Shown here: positions 35,642 through 45,157 of the stretch, one piece after another | Numbering within the stretch: position 1 is the stretch's first letter | How the letters are laid out: the number at the start of each line of letters is the position of its first letter | From: Candidatus Alistipes faecavium | GTDB taxonomy: Bacteria; Bacteroidota; Bacteroidia; Bacteroidales; Rikenellaceae | Length of the DNA stretch: 64,000 nt | Assembly: GCA_019118605.1 (NCBI GenBank) | Contig: DWYP01000049.1 | Coordinates: 1 to 64,000, forward strand | Reading direction: 5' to 3' | Position numbers and translations under genes: made by a program | Notes under the pieces: model-generated | What the model was told of the DNA's origin: nothing | Databases searched by the model: none | The model's input: the letters and a program-made list of their open reading frames with translations, nothing else

Positions 35642-36451
35642 ATGGCAAGCAAAATTCTGTACGTATGCCAGGAAATCACCCCCTACCTCCCCGACTCGGA
35701 GAGCGCCCTGCTGTGCCGCGCGCTGACACAGGCCATGCAGGAGAGGGGCAATGAGATCCGTACGTTCATGCCCCGCTACGGATGCATCAACGAACGACGG
35801 CATCAGCTGCACGAAGTAATCCGCTTGTCGGGGATGAACCTGATCATCGACGACAACGACCACCAGCTCATCATAAAGGTCGCATCCATCCCCTCGGCAC
35901 GCGTACAGGTTTACTTCATCGACAACGACGACTACTTCTCGCGGAAGGCCGTCCTGGCCGACGACCTGGGAGCCGAATTCCCCGACAACGACGAACGGGC
36001 CATCTTCTTCGCACGCGGCGTGCTCGAAACGGTCCGCAAACTCCGATGGACCCCGTCGGTCGTGCACTGCCACGGATGGCTCTCCTCGGTCGTCCCGGTC
36101 TATCTCAGGCGCGTGTTCGCCGACGACCCCGTCTTCCGAGACGTCAAGATCGTCGTGTCGCTCTACGACGACGCATTCCCCGGAACCCTCGACCCGACAT
36201 TCGGGCAGAAAATCGCCGGTGAGGGCGTCAAGGATAAAAATCTCGCCATTCTCGACACGCCGTCATACGAAAACCTCTTCCGTTTCGTTATGGAGTATGC
36301 CGACGGCGTCATCGCAGGCTCCGCTAACATCGACCCCCGCGTGCTGGAAATCGCCCGCACAAGCGGCAAACCGATGCTGGAGTACCGGACACCCGACAGC
36401 GCGGAGTTTTTCGATAATTACAACCGATTCTATGAAGCGATTCAGCAATAA
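35642..36451 (+). CDS. Stand-alone glycogen/starch synthase N-terminal (GT5) domain protein
   Basis: Protein of 269 residues matching only the N-terminal Rossmann half of GT5 glycogen synthases: ILYVCQEITPYLPDSESA, EIRTFMPRYGCINERRHQLHEV, VYFIDNDDYFSRKA, and WTPSVVHCHGWLSSVVPVYLR. The C-terminal GT-B half with the nucleotide-sugar site is absent, and the gene ends cleanly, so it is not a full glycogen synthase. The usual KxGG-type loop is replaced by LPDSES. Similar short proteins are widespread in Bacteroidota and of unknown function. I chose ATG 35642 because the promoter element reaches 35620. Its 3' end overlaps the DUF4270 gene by 20 bases. Confidence 0.82.
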   Translation: MASKILYVCQEITPYLPDSESALLCRALTQAMQERGNEIRTFMPRYGCINERRHQLHEVIRLSGMNLIIDDNDHQLIIKVASIPSARVQVYFIDNDDYFSRKAVLADDLGAEFPDNDERAIFFARGVLETVRKLRWTPSVVHCHGWLSSVVPVYLRRVFADDPVFRDVKIVVSLYDDAFPGTLDPTFGQKIAGEGVKDKNLAILDTPSYENLFRFVMEYADGVIAGSANIDPRVLEIARTSGKPMLEYRTPDSAEFFDNYNRFYEAIQQ

Positions 36452-38099
36452 CCGCTCCCGATTCCTCTTCCCGGCGGCGCTGGCCATGCTCCTCACCCTG
36501 ACTCTCGGAGGATGCAAGCAGGTCGACGACACCCTGGGCGGAAACCTCATCCCCGACAACCAGCAGATGAAGGCCGGGGTCCTCCAGCTCCCCGCAATCG
36601 GAGACCTCAACCCCCGGAAATACGTCGAAACACGCCTCTTCCAGACCGACTCCATCGTCGGTTCGAACCTCTCCTACGGGTACTTCGGATCGCAGCTCAA
36701 CGACACCATCGGACGCCGCCAGGCGGGATTCCTCACACAGATGGTAAGCTACTATACCGTCGATTCGGGGTATTTCGGATTCAAGCCGATCTTCGACTCC
36801 GCGCAGATCCTCCTTTCGGTCAGCAAGTTCGGAACCGATACGGTGACCGTGCAGGAGTTCGCCGTCTACGAGATCCTGAGCAACGACTACATCACCAAGA
36901 AACCCTCCGGTGATTCGACCTTCTACCTGAATTTCGACCCCCTGGATCCCGATCCGGTCGGCCACTCGTCCGCTCCGGTATACGATCCCGACCAGCCGCT
37001 CTTCACCTTCACGCTCGGAGGCGAGCGCGAGCCCTCCACCACCACGGCCGTGACGATGACCCCGACCGAGGCAGGAAAACGCTACATCCAGCGCCTGATG
37101 CTTCAGGAAGAGGGCGAGAAGTACTACAAGGACTATTCGATCTACAGCCTCGACAGCCTCGAGCAGTGGGTCGAGGAGTTCCGCGGGCTCTACATCTGCC
37201 CCAAACCGGGAGCCGAAGTCAGCGAACCCGGCAAGGGGACGATCTACGCCACAGAGCTCGAAATGTCGGGACTCTCGGTCTTCTGCCGCAACCGCGTGCC
37301 GGAAGACCCGCGGCTGATCAAGGATACCATCGGCATGGTCTTCTACTTCAACACCTCGGGTGTCAATTACGGAAACCTCTCGGTCAACACTTTCAAGCAC
37401 GACTATTCCCTGGCTTCGGCGACACGGATCGACCCCGAGCAGGCCCGGGAGACGAACCCCGAGCGGGAGACCACCTCCACGCTGTACGTCGAGGGCTACA
37501 ACGGAATCGTCTCGGAGATGTCCTTCCGCGAGGAGTTCTTCGAGGCCCTGGAGGAGGAGATTCGCGCCACGAACGAGGCCGACGACAAGAACTTCACCAC
37601 CATCGCCTTCAGCCAGGTGCGCATGTCGGTCTACCTGCCCGACAGCCAGTACGACTGGCAGTCCATCGACCCGTTCGCCAACGGGAACCGGCTGCTCTAC
37701 CAGATGAGCACCTTCCCGAACCGCCTGGGGCTCTACACCAATTACAAGACCCTCACGCCGATCGCCGACTACGCCTACTCCTACGAGTCGACATACAGCG
37801 CCACGATCGCATACGGGGGATATGTCAACCGCAGCCGCGCCTGCTATGTCATGGACATCACGGGACACGTGCAGCAGATGTGGAACAGCTACCTCCAGGA
37901 GAAGGCCGCCGCCGAACAGGAGAACCGCGCAATCGACTGGGACAATATCCCGCTCAGCAAAATATACATCGGGCCCGAAGCCTACAGCATCTTCTCGACA
38001 CCCTTCGGCGTGCTGCAGGGAATGGCGCCCGACCCCGGGGCCGCAACGGACACCGACGCCCCGATCCGGTTCGACATGGTGTACAACCTGATAAAATAA
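36432..38099 (+). CDS. DUF4270 family lipoprotein
   Basis: Predicted surface or periplasmic lipoprotein of 555 residues. The signal peptide has a basic start (MKRFSNNRSR), a hydrophobic core and the lipobox LGGCKQ (C28). The body matches DUF4270, a beta-rich family confined to Bacteroidota and usually located, as here, directly after a short GT5-domain protein. No enzyme motif is seen and the role is unknown. The start overlaps the upstream gene by 20 bases, which suggests coupled translation. A hairpin terminator follows. Confidence 0.82.
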   Translation: MKRFSNNRSRFLFPAALAMLLTLTLGGCKQVDDTLGGNLIPDNQQMKAGVLQLPAIGDLNPRKYVETRLFQTDSIVGSNLSYGYFGSQLNDTIGRRQAGFLTQMVSYYTVDSGYFGFKPIFDSAQILLSVSKFGTDTVTVQEFAVYEILSNDYITKKPSGDSTFYLNFDPLDPDPVGHSSAPVYDPDQPLFTFTLGGEREPSTTTAVTMTPTEAGKRYIQRLMLQEEGEKYYKDYSIYSLDSLEQWVEEFRGLYICPKPGAEVSEPGKGTIYATELEMSGLSVFCRNRVPEDPRLIKDTIGMVFYFNTSGVNYGNLSVNTFKHDYSLASATRIDPEQARETNPERETTSTLYVEGYNGIVSEMSFREEFFEALEEEIRATNEADDKNFTTIAFSQVRMSVYLPDSQYDWQSIDPFANGNRLLYQMSTFPNRLGLYTNYKTLTPIADYAYSYESTYSATIAYGGYVNRSRACYVMDITGHVQQMWNSYLQEKAAAEQENRAIDWDNIPLSKIYIGPEAYSIFSTPFGVLQGMAPDPGAATDTDAPIRFDMVYNLIK

Positions 38100-38125
38100 G
38101 ACACGAATAGTATTCTCCCCCGCGG

Positions 38126-38150
38126 AACCTAAGTGAGCAACTTAGGTTTT
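38126..38150 (+). terminator. Intrinsic terminator after the DUF4270 gene
   Basis: Nine-bp stem AACCTAAGT/ACTTAGGTT with loop GAGCA and a following TT run. It separates this transcript from topA, which starts 25 bases later. Confidence 0.8.
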
Positions 38151-38174
38151 CGCTTTTGAAAAGACTCCGTTCCC

Positions 38175-40472
38175 ATGCAGGAAAATCTAGTCATCGTAGA
38201 GTCCCCGGCCAAAGCCAAGACCATCGAGAAATTTCTCGGAAAGGACTATATCGTCAAATCGAGTTTCGGACACATCCGCGACCTTTCGAAGAAGGATCTC
38301 GGCATCAATATCGACGACGGATTCAAGCCCGTGTACGAAATCCCCGGCAACAAGAAGAAGATCGTCGACGAACTGAGCCGCCTGGCCAAGGAGAAGACCG
38401 TCTGGCTGGCATCCGATGAAGACCGCGAAGGAGAGGCCATCGCATGGCACCTCGCCGAGGTTCTCGGGCTCCCCGTCGACCGCACCAGGCGCATCGTCTT
38501 CCACGAGATCACCAAGCGCGCCATCCTCGAGGCCATCGAGCACCCCCGGACCGTCAACATGGACCTGGTAAACGCCCAGCAGGCACGGCGCATCCTCGAC
38601 CGGCTCGTAGGTTTCGAGCTCTCGCCCGTGCTGTGGAAAAAGGTGCGTCCGTCGCTCTCGGCAGGACGCGTGCAGTCGGTCGCCGTGCGGCTGATCGTCG
38701 AGCGCGAGCGCGAGATCATCGCCTTCCGCCCGAGTCCCTATTTCCGCGTCGTCGCGCAGTTCCACACCACCGGCGCCGAGGAGAAGACCCTCTTCAAGGC
38801 CGAGATCCCCACGCGCTTCGAAACCGCCGCCGAGGCCGAGGCTTTCCTTGGCAGCTGCATCGGCGCGACCTTCACCGTGGCCCGCGTGGAGAAGAAGCCC
38901 GCGCAGCGCTACCCCGCTCCGCCGTTCACCACCTCGACGCTCCAGCAGGAGGCCGGGCGCAAACTCGGCATGTCGGTCTCGCAGACGATGTCCGTGGCGC
39001 AGCACCTCTACGAGCAGGGTCTGATCACCTACATGCGTACCGACTCGGTGAACCTCTCGCAGCAGGCCCTGGCCCAGTGCAAGGAGGAGGTTACGAAACT
39101 CTTCGGAGAGAAGTATTCGCGCTGGTTCAACTACAAGACCAAGACCAAGGGGGCGCAGGAGGCACACGAGGCCATCCGTCCGTCGTACATCGACCGGCAG
39201 CAGATCGAAGGAACCCCCGCCGAAAAACGCCTCTACGAACTGATCTGGAAACGCACCGTCGCCTCGCAGATGGTCTGCGCCGAGCTGGACCGCACGACCG
39301 TGACGATCGACATCTCGGGGTCGGAGTACCAGTTCGTCGCCCAGGGCGAGGAGATCCGCTTCGACGGATTCCTGCGCCTGTACGCCGAGTCGACCGACGA
39401 CGAGCCGAACAGCGAAAGCGCCGGCGGGCTGCTGCCGGGCCTGACGGCCGGCGACCTCCTGCAGGCCGTGCAGATCACCGCCACGGAGCGCTTCACGCAG
39501 GCCCCGGCCCGCTACAACGAGGCATCGCTCGTCAAGCGCCTCGAAGAGCTCGGCATCGGGCGCCCCTCGACCTATGCCCCGACCATCACCACGATCATCA
39601 ACCGCGGGTACATCGTCAAGCAGAACCTCGAGGGGCAGAAGCGCGGATACCTCCAAATGACGCTCTCGGGAGGGAAGATCACCCGGAAGAGCCTGACGGA
39701 GAACTTCGGAAAAGAGAAAAACAGGCTCTCGCCCACAGATATCGGCATGGTCGTGAACGACTACCTCGAGAAGCAGTTCGGGCCGATCATCGACTACAAC
39801 TTCACGGCCAACGTCGAGAAGGAGTTCGACCGCATCGCCGAGGGCGACATCACCTGGACACGGATGATCGGCGACTTCTACGGGCCGTTCCACCGGATGG
39901 TCGACAACGCCATATCCACGCAGAACGACACCCGCCGCGAAGCCCGCATCCTGGGCACGGATCCCAAAACGGGGCATGTCGTCAAGGCCCGCATCGGACG
40001 CTACGGCCCGATGGTCGAGATCGAGGGCGGAGAGGGTGAGAAGAGCCGCTTCGCCTCGCTGCGCAAGGGACAGCTGATCGAGTCGATCACCCTCGAGGAG
40101 GCGCTCGAACTCTTTGCCCTGCCGCGCAAGGTCGGCGAGCTGGACGGCGAGGAGCTGGTCGTCGGACTGGGCAAGTTCGGACCCTACGTGCGCTACGGAA
40201 AGCTCTTCGCCTCGCTGGCAAAGGGCGACGACCCCTACACGATCACGCGCGAGCGCGCCATAGAGCTGGTACACGAGCGCCAGGCGGCCAACACGGCGGC
40301 CAACACCCCCCTGCGGAGCTTTGCGGAGGACCCCGACATGCTGGTCAAGAACGGCCGATACGGCGCATACATCGCCTACAAGGGAAAGAACTACCGCCTG
40401 CCCAAGGGTGCGAAACCCGAGGAACTGACGCTCGAGGAGTGTCTGAAAATCGTCGCCAATTCAAAAAAATAA
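38175..40472 (+). CDS. topA: DNA topoisomerase I
   Basis: Type IA topoisomerase that relaxes negative supercoils by passing a strand through a transient single-strand break. The protein has 765 residues. The N-terminal Toprim domain shows VIVESPAKAKTIEKFLG and LASDEDREGEAIAWHL. The catalytic Tyr286 is in TYMRTDSVNLS, and SAGRVQSVAVRLI and GIGRPSTYAPTI line the gate. The C-terminus has two to three Toprim-associated repeats (IGRYGPMVEI, LGKFGPYVRYG, NGRYGAYIAYKG) instead of the four-cysteine zinc ribbons of E. coli TopA. Confidence 0.96.
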   Translation: MQENLVIVESPAKAKTIEKFLGKDYIVKSSFGHIRDLSKKDLGINIDDGFKPVYEIPGNKKKIVDELSRLAKEKTVWLASDEDREGEAIAWHLAEVLGLPVDRTRRIVFHEITKRAILEAIEHPRTVNMDLVNAQQARRILDRLVGFELSPVLWKKVRPSLSAGRVQSVAVRLIVEREREIIAFRPSPYFRVVAQFHTTGAEEKTLFKAEIPTRFETAAEAEAFLGSCIGATFTVARVEKKPAQRYPAPPFTTSTLQQEAGRKLGMSVSQTMSVAQHLYEQGLITYMRTDSVNLSQQALAQCKEEVTKLFGEKYSRWFNYKTKTKGAQEAHEAIRPSYIDRQQIEGTPAEKRLYELIWKRTVASQMVCAELDRTTVTIDISGSEYQFVAQGEEIRFDGFLRLYAESTDDEPNSESAGGLLPGLTAGDLLQAVQITATERFTQAPARYNEASLVKRLEELGIGRPSTYAPTITTIINRGYIVKQNLEGQKRGYLQMTLSGGKITRKSLTENFGKEKNRLSPTDIGMVVNDYLEKQFGPIIDYNFTANVEKEFDRIAEGDITWTRMIGDFYGPFHRMVDNAISTQNDTRREARILGTDPKTGHVVKARIGRYGPMVEIEGGEGEKSRFASLRKGQLIESITLEEALELFALPRKVGELDGEELVVGLGKFGPYVRYGKLFASLAKGDDPYTITRERAIELVHERQAANTAANTPLRSFAEDPDMLVKNGRYGAYIAYKGKNYRLPKGAKPEELTLEECLKIVANSKK

Positions 40473-40490
40473 ACTACCAACACCACGAAA

Positions 40491-41699
40491 ATGAAAAAAC
40501 TCTTTCTCGCCCTGTTCCTGCTCGGCACGGCCGCAGGAGCCGCCGCCCAGAGCCCCGAAACCCCCGAGGCCGAAGGGTACCAGTTCACCGACGTCAACAT
40601 CCTGCCCGCCACCTCGGTAAAGGATCAGAGCCGCAGCGGCACCTGCTGGTGCTACTCGACGCTCTCGTTCATCGAGAGCGAGATCCTCCGCGCCGGAGGC
40701 CCCGAACTGGACCTCTCGGAGATGTGGATCGTGCGCAACATCTACTTCGAGAAGGCCGTGAAGTACGTCCGCCTGCACGGATCGCTGAATCTGGCCGTCG
40801 GTGGCCAGGCCCACGACGTCACCTACGGAATCCAGGCCTACGGCATCGTGCCCGAGGAGGTCTATCCGGGCCTGAACTACGGAACCGACAAACCCGACTT
40901 CGACGAGATCGACGCCGTAATCAAGGCTTATGCCGACGCCGTGATCCGGGCTGCCGAGAAGCGCAGCGGGGGCAAGCTCACGACCGCCTGGCAGGCCGGG
41001 CTCAACGGCATCCTCGACGCCTATTTCGGCCCGCGGCCCGAGACCTTCACCTATGAGGGCAAGGAGTACACGCCGCAGTCGTTCGCCGCATCGCTGCCCG
41101 TCGACATGGACGACTACATCGAGTTCACCTCCTTCACGCACCATCCCTTCTACACGCAGTTCTCGATGGAGGTGCCCGACAACTGGAACTGGGACAAGGT
41201 ATGGAACGTGACGCTCGACGAGATGATGCAGATCATCGACACCTCGCTCGAGCGCGGATACACCATCGCCTGGGGTTCGGACGTCAGCGAGAAGGGTTTC
41301 AGCCGCACGAAGGGCATCGCCATCATCCCGGAGGCCGACCTCGAAGGGATGGAGGGCACCGAAGCCGAGAAGTGGGGCAAGCTCACCGCGCGGGAGAAGG
41401 AGGCTGCTCTCTATACCTTCGACAAACCCGGCAAGGAGCGCACCATCACCCAGGAGCTCCGCCAGCAGGGATACGACAACTACGAGACGACCGACGACCA
41501 CGGCATGCAGATCGTCGGAACGGCCGTCGACCAGAAAGGCAACCGCTACTACAAGGTGAAGAACTCCTGGGACGTAACGGGTCCATACGACGGATACTGG
41601 TATTTCTCGCGTCCGTTCGTGGCCTACAAGACCATGACCGTGCTGGTCAACAGGAACGCCGTACCGAAGGAGATCCTCCGGAAGATCGGTCTCAAATAG
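40491..41699 (+). CDS. Secreted C1-family cysteine peptidase (bleomycin hydrolase/PepC-like)
   Basis: Papain-fold peptidase of 402 residues with a signal peptide (MKKLFLALFLLGTAAGAAAQ). The oxyanion Gln46 and catalytic Cys52 lie in KDQSRSGTCWCYST. The catalytic His is in TTDDHGMQIVG and the Asn in YYKVKNSWD. The overall layout follows aminopeptidase C/bleomycin hydrolase, but this copy is exported, so it probably acts in the periplasm or at the surface on peptides. It starts 18 bases after topA and may share its transcript. A bidirectional terminator follows. Confidence 0.9.
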   Translation: MKKLFLALFLLGTAAGAAAQSPETPEAEGYQFTDVNILPATSVKDQSRSGTCWCYSTLSFIESEILRAGGPELDLSEMWIVRNIYFEKAVKYVRLHGSLNLAVGGQAHDVTYGIQAYGIVPEEVYPGLNYGTDKPDFDEIDAVIKAYADAVIRAAEKRSGGKLTTAWQAGLNGILDAYFGPRPETFTYEGKEYTPQSFAASLPVDMDDYIEFTSFTHHPFYTQFSMEVPDNWNWDKVWNVTLDEMMQIIDTSLERGYTIAWGSDVSEKGFSRTKGIAIIPEADLEGMEGTEAEKWGKLTAREKEAALYTFDKPGKERTITQELRQQGYDNYETTDDHGMQIVGTAVDQKGNRYYKVKNSWDVTGPYDGYWYFSRPFVAYKTMTVLVNRNAVPKEILRKIGLK

Positions 41700-41738
41700 G
41701 AATTCAGAAGGCCCTGACCGCCTTCGGACAAAGGAAAA

Positions 41739-41766
41739 AGCCCGGTCTCCGCATGGAGGCCGGGCT
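41739..41766. terminator. Bidirectional terminator between the C1 peptidase and PPTase genes
   Basis: Stem AGCCCGGTCTCC/GGAGGCCGGGCT (12 bp with one wobble), loop GCAT, A run before and T6 run after at 41769-41774. Confidence 0.88.
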
Positions 41767-41831
41767 CGTTTTTTCGAAAGAAAGGTCGGGGCTGTTTCCC
41801 GAAGAGAGACCCCGCGCTGCACGTGGCGGGG

Positions 41832-42395
41832 TTACGGGATCGAGACGATCGTACAGCCGTCGTCGAAGCGGATGGTCAGCGTGACGCGCTCCCCGGCGGC
41901 CGCGCCCTCGACCGCGCCCCGCGCAAGGTCGGCGTCCGTCACCCGCAGGTCGCGAATGAAATCCGCACCGCGGCGGCGCGCATATTTATAAAGGCACTCC
42001 TTCGCGCACCACAGCACCCCCGGCCAGCGGGGATCGTCCGACAGGGCCCGTTCCGCGGGGGTCGAGACGCGGCTCACGACACGGCCAAAATCCCGCTCAG
42101 AAGGTTCGGCATCCACGGCGCAGCGGACGTCGCAAAGGCAGACAACCACACGTCCTGGACAATGGGATACGGAGAGGTGCCACGCACTTCCGGGCAGCAG
42201 CGGGGCTCCCGCGGCATCGTAGTCGATCGGGATATCGGCCCCGAGGCGGCGGCGCACGAGCGTCCGCCACGTCAGGAACTCCGCACGACGCGCCGGGGTG
42301 CCGAAGCCTGCGGCGCGCAGCCGTTCGTCGGCGGTCGTCCACGGAGCGGTCTCATCGTCGGAAAGAGGGCGTGATATCAACAGATCCCGGATCAT
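41832..42395 (-). CDS. 4'-phosphopantetheinyl transferase superfamily protein
   Basis: Sfp-type enzyme of 187 residues that moves phosphopantetheine from CoA to a carrier-protein serine. The Mg site is in CAVDAEP, with the Asp and Glu of the usual (I/V)D-x-E motif kept, and the second motif is VLWCAKECLYKYA (W-x-x-K-E-x-x-x-K). HLSVSHC upstream is the third conserved region. No polyketide, peptide or fatty acid carrier gene is nearby. It starts nine bases after gldE, a pairing seen in other Bacteroidota. Confidence 0.85.
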   Translation of the reverse strand: MIRDLLISRPLSDDETAPWTTADERLRAAGFGTPARRAEFLTWRTLVRRRLGADIPIDYDAAGAPLLPGSAWHLSVSHCPGRVVVCLCDVRCAVDAEPSERDFGRVVSRVSTPAERALSDDPRWPGVLWCAKECLYKYARRRGADFIRDLRVTDADLARGAVEGAAAGERVTLTIRFDDGCTIVSIP

Positions 42396-42404
42396 GGCGC
42401 GGGA

Positions 42405-43685
42405 TTACAGTATGTCGACGCGGATTTTGTCGATGCGGTGACCGTCCATCTCCTGCACCGTGAAGCGAAATCCGTGGGCCGTGAAGCTGTCGCCCTTGTG
42501 CGGGAAGTCGCGCTTGAGTTCCAGCATCAGACCCGCAAGGGTCTCCGCCTCGCCGCGGAGATCCCCGAAAGTCCCTTCGTCGATCTCCACGATGCGCTCG
42601 AAATCCCCCAGGTGCGTCTTGCCTTCGAAAAGAAAACTCCGGGCGTCGAGGCGCGTATAGAGGTGTTCGTCGGTATCGCTCTCGTCGGAGATCTCTCCCA
42701 CGATCTCCTCGATGATGTCTTCGAGCGACACAAGCCCCAGCGTCGAGCCGTATTCGTCGACGACGATCGCCATGTGCACCTTGTTCGTCTGGAAATCGCC
42801 CAGCAGATCGTTGATCTTCTTGTGCTCGGGGACGAAGTAGGGCTTGCGGATCAGCTGCTGCCATGCAAAGTCACAGTCGTTGTTGATGTAGGGAAGCAGA
42901 TCCTTCACGTAGAGCGTGCCGCGGATGTGGTCGGCATCCTCCTCGTAGACCGGAATGCGCGAGAAACCCGATTCGATGATCGTCCGCTTCACCGTATCGT
43001 AGTCGTCGGTCATGTCGAGGGCCGTCATGTCGACCCGCGGCTTCATGATCTCCTGCACCTCGGTATTGACGAAATTGACGATTCCCGAGAGCATCACGTG
43101 CTCCTCGGGACTGCTGCTCTGCGTCATGTCGACGGCATCGGCCAGCTCGTCGAGCGAAATCTCGCTCCGGTGCGCGGCCTTCTCGCTGATGCGGCTGCTC
43201 GTGCGCACCAGCACGTACGACAGCGGATAGAAGACCCACCGCAGCACGAGCAGAGGGCGTGCCACCATGGAGGCGAAACGCAGCGGCATGGTCTGCGCCA
43301 GCACCTTGGGAAGGATCTCCCCGAAGAGCAGCAGCAGGAAGGTCACCAGCACGGTCTTGAACAGGAAGACGAAGCGCTGGAACGTAAACAGCGAGTCGAT
43401 GATGTTGGCCGTGAGGATGACGATGCAGATGTTCACCAGGTTGTTGACCACGAGGATCGTCGCCAGCAGCAGGTCTACGTCCGACAACAGCTTGAGCATC
43501 GCCTCGGCGCTCATGCTCCGCCGGTCCTTGAGACGGCGGATGTCGTTGTGCGAGAGGGAGAAAAACGACGTTTCGGCCCCCGAGACGAGCGCCGAAATGC
43601 ACAACAGGAGAAACGTCACCACACACAGGACGATGACGTGGGCGGAAAATCCGTTGAAGGTGATCCAGGGATGTATCTCTTCCAA
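42405..43685 (-). CDS. gldE: Gliding-associated GldE-like protein, CNNM/CBS/CorC domains
   Basis: Membrane protein of 426 residues. An N-terminal DUF21/CNNM region (about 15-185) has three to four helices and GAETSFFSLSHNDIRRL. A CBS pair (about 205-330) includes SRIPVYEEDADHIRGTLYVKDLL and VDEYGSTLGLVSLEDIIEEIVGEI. A CorC_HlyC domain ends the protein. Such proteins handle divalent cations, and the Bacteroidota GldE subgroup was named in gliding flavobacteria; most gut relatives do not glide. It lies 16 bases after ftsZ and nine before the PPTase gene, which suggests cotranscription. Confidence 0.85.
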   Translation of the reverse strand: MEEIHPWITFNGFSAHVIVLCVVTFLLLCISALVSGAETSFFSLSHNDIRRLKDRRSMSAEAMLKLLSDVDLLLATILVVNNLVNICIVILTANIIDSLFTFQRFVFLFKTVLVTFLLLLFGEILPKVLAQTMPLRFASMVARPLLVLRWVFYPLSYVLVRTSSRISEKAAHRSEISLDELADAVDMTQSSSPEEHVMLSGIVNFVNTEVQEIMKPRVDMTALDMTDDYDTVKRTIIESGFSRIPVYEEDADHIRGTLYVKDLLPYINNDCDFAWQQLIRKPYFVPEHKKINDLLGDFQTNKVHMAIVVDEYGSTLGLVSLEDIIEEIVGEISDESDTDEHLYTRLDARSFLFEGKTHLGDFERIVEIDEGTFGDLRGEAETLAGLMLELKRDFPHKGDSFTAHGFRFTVQEMDGHRIDKIRVDIL

Positions 43686-43701
43686 ACCGCAGGCTGATTA
43701 G

Positions 43702-45015
43702 TTAATCGAATAGCGAACCGCCGTTCGACGCCGCCTTCGAGGGGGCTTCGGACGATTCGGCCTTGAGAACCTCCTTGCGGCCCCCGGGGATCTGCACAAC
43801 GAATTTCGAATTGCGCGACTGATAGGCGGGTTTGGCCAGCAGGCTCTCGATGTTGTTGTAACGCGTCGACTTGGCGCCCAGCATCACCTGCTCGGGCTGG
43901 CGCGACGCCGGCTTCGGCTGAACGGGCTTGATGGGTTCCAGCACCGGAGTGGCCGCAACGGGCTCCTTGACCACCGGCTCGCTCGGAACGATCGGGATCA
44001 TCGTGCCGGCCGCCTCGCTGCTCTCGAATCCCGTAGCCACGACCACCAGCTCGATGGCATTGCCCAGCTGAGGCTTCTCGCTCGTTCCCCAGATGATGTT
44101 GGCATTGTGGATCACGCCGCGCTCGTCCTGCACGCTGGCATGCGACTGGATGTATTCGAGGATGCGCACGACCTCCTCGTACATCAGGGCGTCGGCATTC
44201 GACACCGAAATGTTGAGCAGGATGTTCTTCGCCCCGGAAATGAGGTTGTGATCCAGCAGCGGCGAACGCAGCGACGCCTCGGCAACGGCTTCGGCGCGGT
44301 TGTCGCCCTCGGCCGTGGCCACGGCCATGTGCGCCCGCCCGCTGTCGCGCATCACCTTCGAGACATCCGCGAAGTCGACATTCACAAGGTCGCTTTCGAC
44401 GGTGATGATCTCGGCGATACCCTTCGCGGCCGAGGCCAGGATGTCGTCGGCCTTGCCGAAGGCCTGCTTCAGCGACAGCCGCCCGTAGATCTCGAGGATG
44501 TTCTCGTTGTTGATGATAAGCAGCGAATCGACGTTCTGACGTAGCTCCTCGATGCCGCGGTGCGCCTGTTCGTAGCGGATCTTGCCCTCGACGGCCAGCG
44601 GCGAGGTGACGATCGCCACAGTCAGAAGTCCCATTTCGCGGGCAAGTTTCGCAATTACGGGCGAGGCCCCGGTTCCCGTGCCGCCGCCCATACCTGCCGT
44701 GATGAAGATCATCTTCGTCCCCGCCTCCTCGAGCACCTGGCGGATCTCCGGAAGGCTCTCGACGGCCGCACGCCGTCCGTTCTCGGGGTCGTTGCCCGCA
44801 CCGAGGCCCTCGGCCCCGAGGCGGATCTTCTGCTCCACGGGACTCTTGTCGAGCGCCTGCTGGTCGGTGTTGCAGACCATGAACGTCACACCCCGGATCC
44901 CGAGGTTCCACATGTGATTCACCGCATTGCCGCCCGCACCGCCGACGCCGACCACCATGATGATCGAGTTGCTGGTACGGGGAGCCTTGATTTCCGACAT
45001 CAATTCGTCCGTCAT
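43702..45015 (-). CDS. ftsZ: Cell division protein FtsZ
   Basis: Tubulin-like GTPase forming the Z ring at mid-cell. The protein has 437 residues. The nucleotide loop GVGGAGGNAVNHM and the tubulin signature AGMGGGTGTGASPV are intact, as is the T7 region around NVDFADV. A long variable linker (about 325-415) leads to a C-terminal tail FVVQIPGGRKEVLKAES, which would bind FtsA. ATG 45015 starts MTDELMSEIKAP. It follows ftsA on the same strand with a 142-base spacer. Confidence 0.97.
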   Translation of the reverse strand: MTDELMSEIKAPRTSNSIIMVVGVGGAGGNAVNHMWNLGIRGVTFMVCNTDQQALDKSPVEQKIRLGAEGLGAGNDPENGRRAAVESLPEIRQVLEEAGTKMIFITAGMGGGTGTGASPVIAKLAREMGLLTVAIVTSPLAVEGKIRYEQAHRGIEELRQNVDSLLIINNENILEIYGRLSLKQAFGKADDILASAAKGIAEIITVESDLVNVDFADVSKVMRDSGRAHMAVATAEGDNRAEAVAEASLRSPLLDHNLISGAKNILLNISVSNADALMYEEVVRILEYIQSHASVQDERGVIHNANIIWGTSEKPQLGNAIELVVVATGFESSEAAGTMIPIVPSEPVVKEPVAATPVLEPIKPVQPKPASRQPEQVMLGAKSTRYNNIESLLAKPAYQSRNSKFVVQIPGGRKEVLKAESSEAPSKAASNGGSLFD

Positions 45016-45157
45016 ATCTCTTTGTCTCTTTTTTTCGCTTGTTTACAGTTTCAAAATCGCTTTCGCCCGCGGTCTTGCCCGGCAACTGCCGGCCGCACCC
45101 CGCCAGGCATCTCCGCACCGGCGGGCACGCCCCTGCGCCCGCCGGAGCGTTTCCGCA

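Noticed and set aside
38175..40472. Truncation of topA because zinc fingers are missing
   Set aside because: The C-terminus has complete Toprim-associated repeats and a normal stop, which matches the usual form in the phylum.
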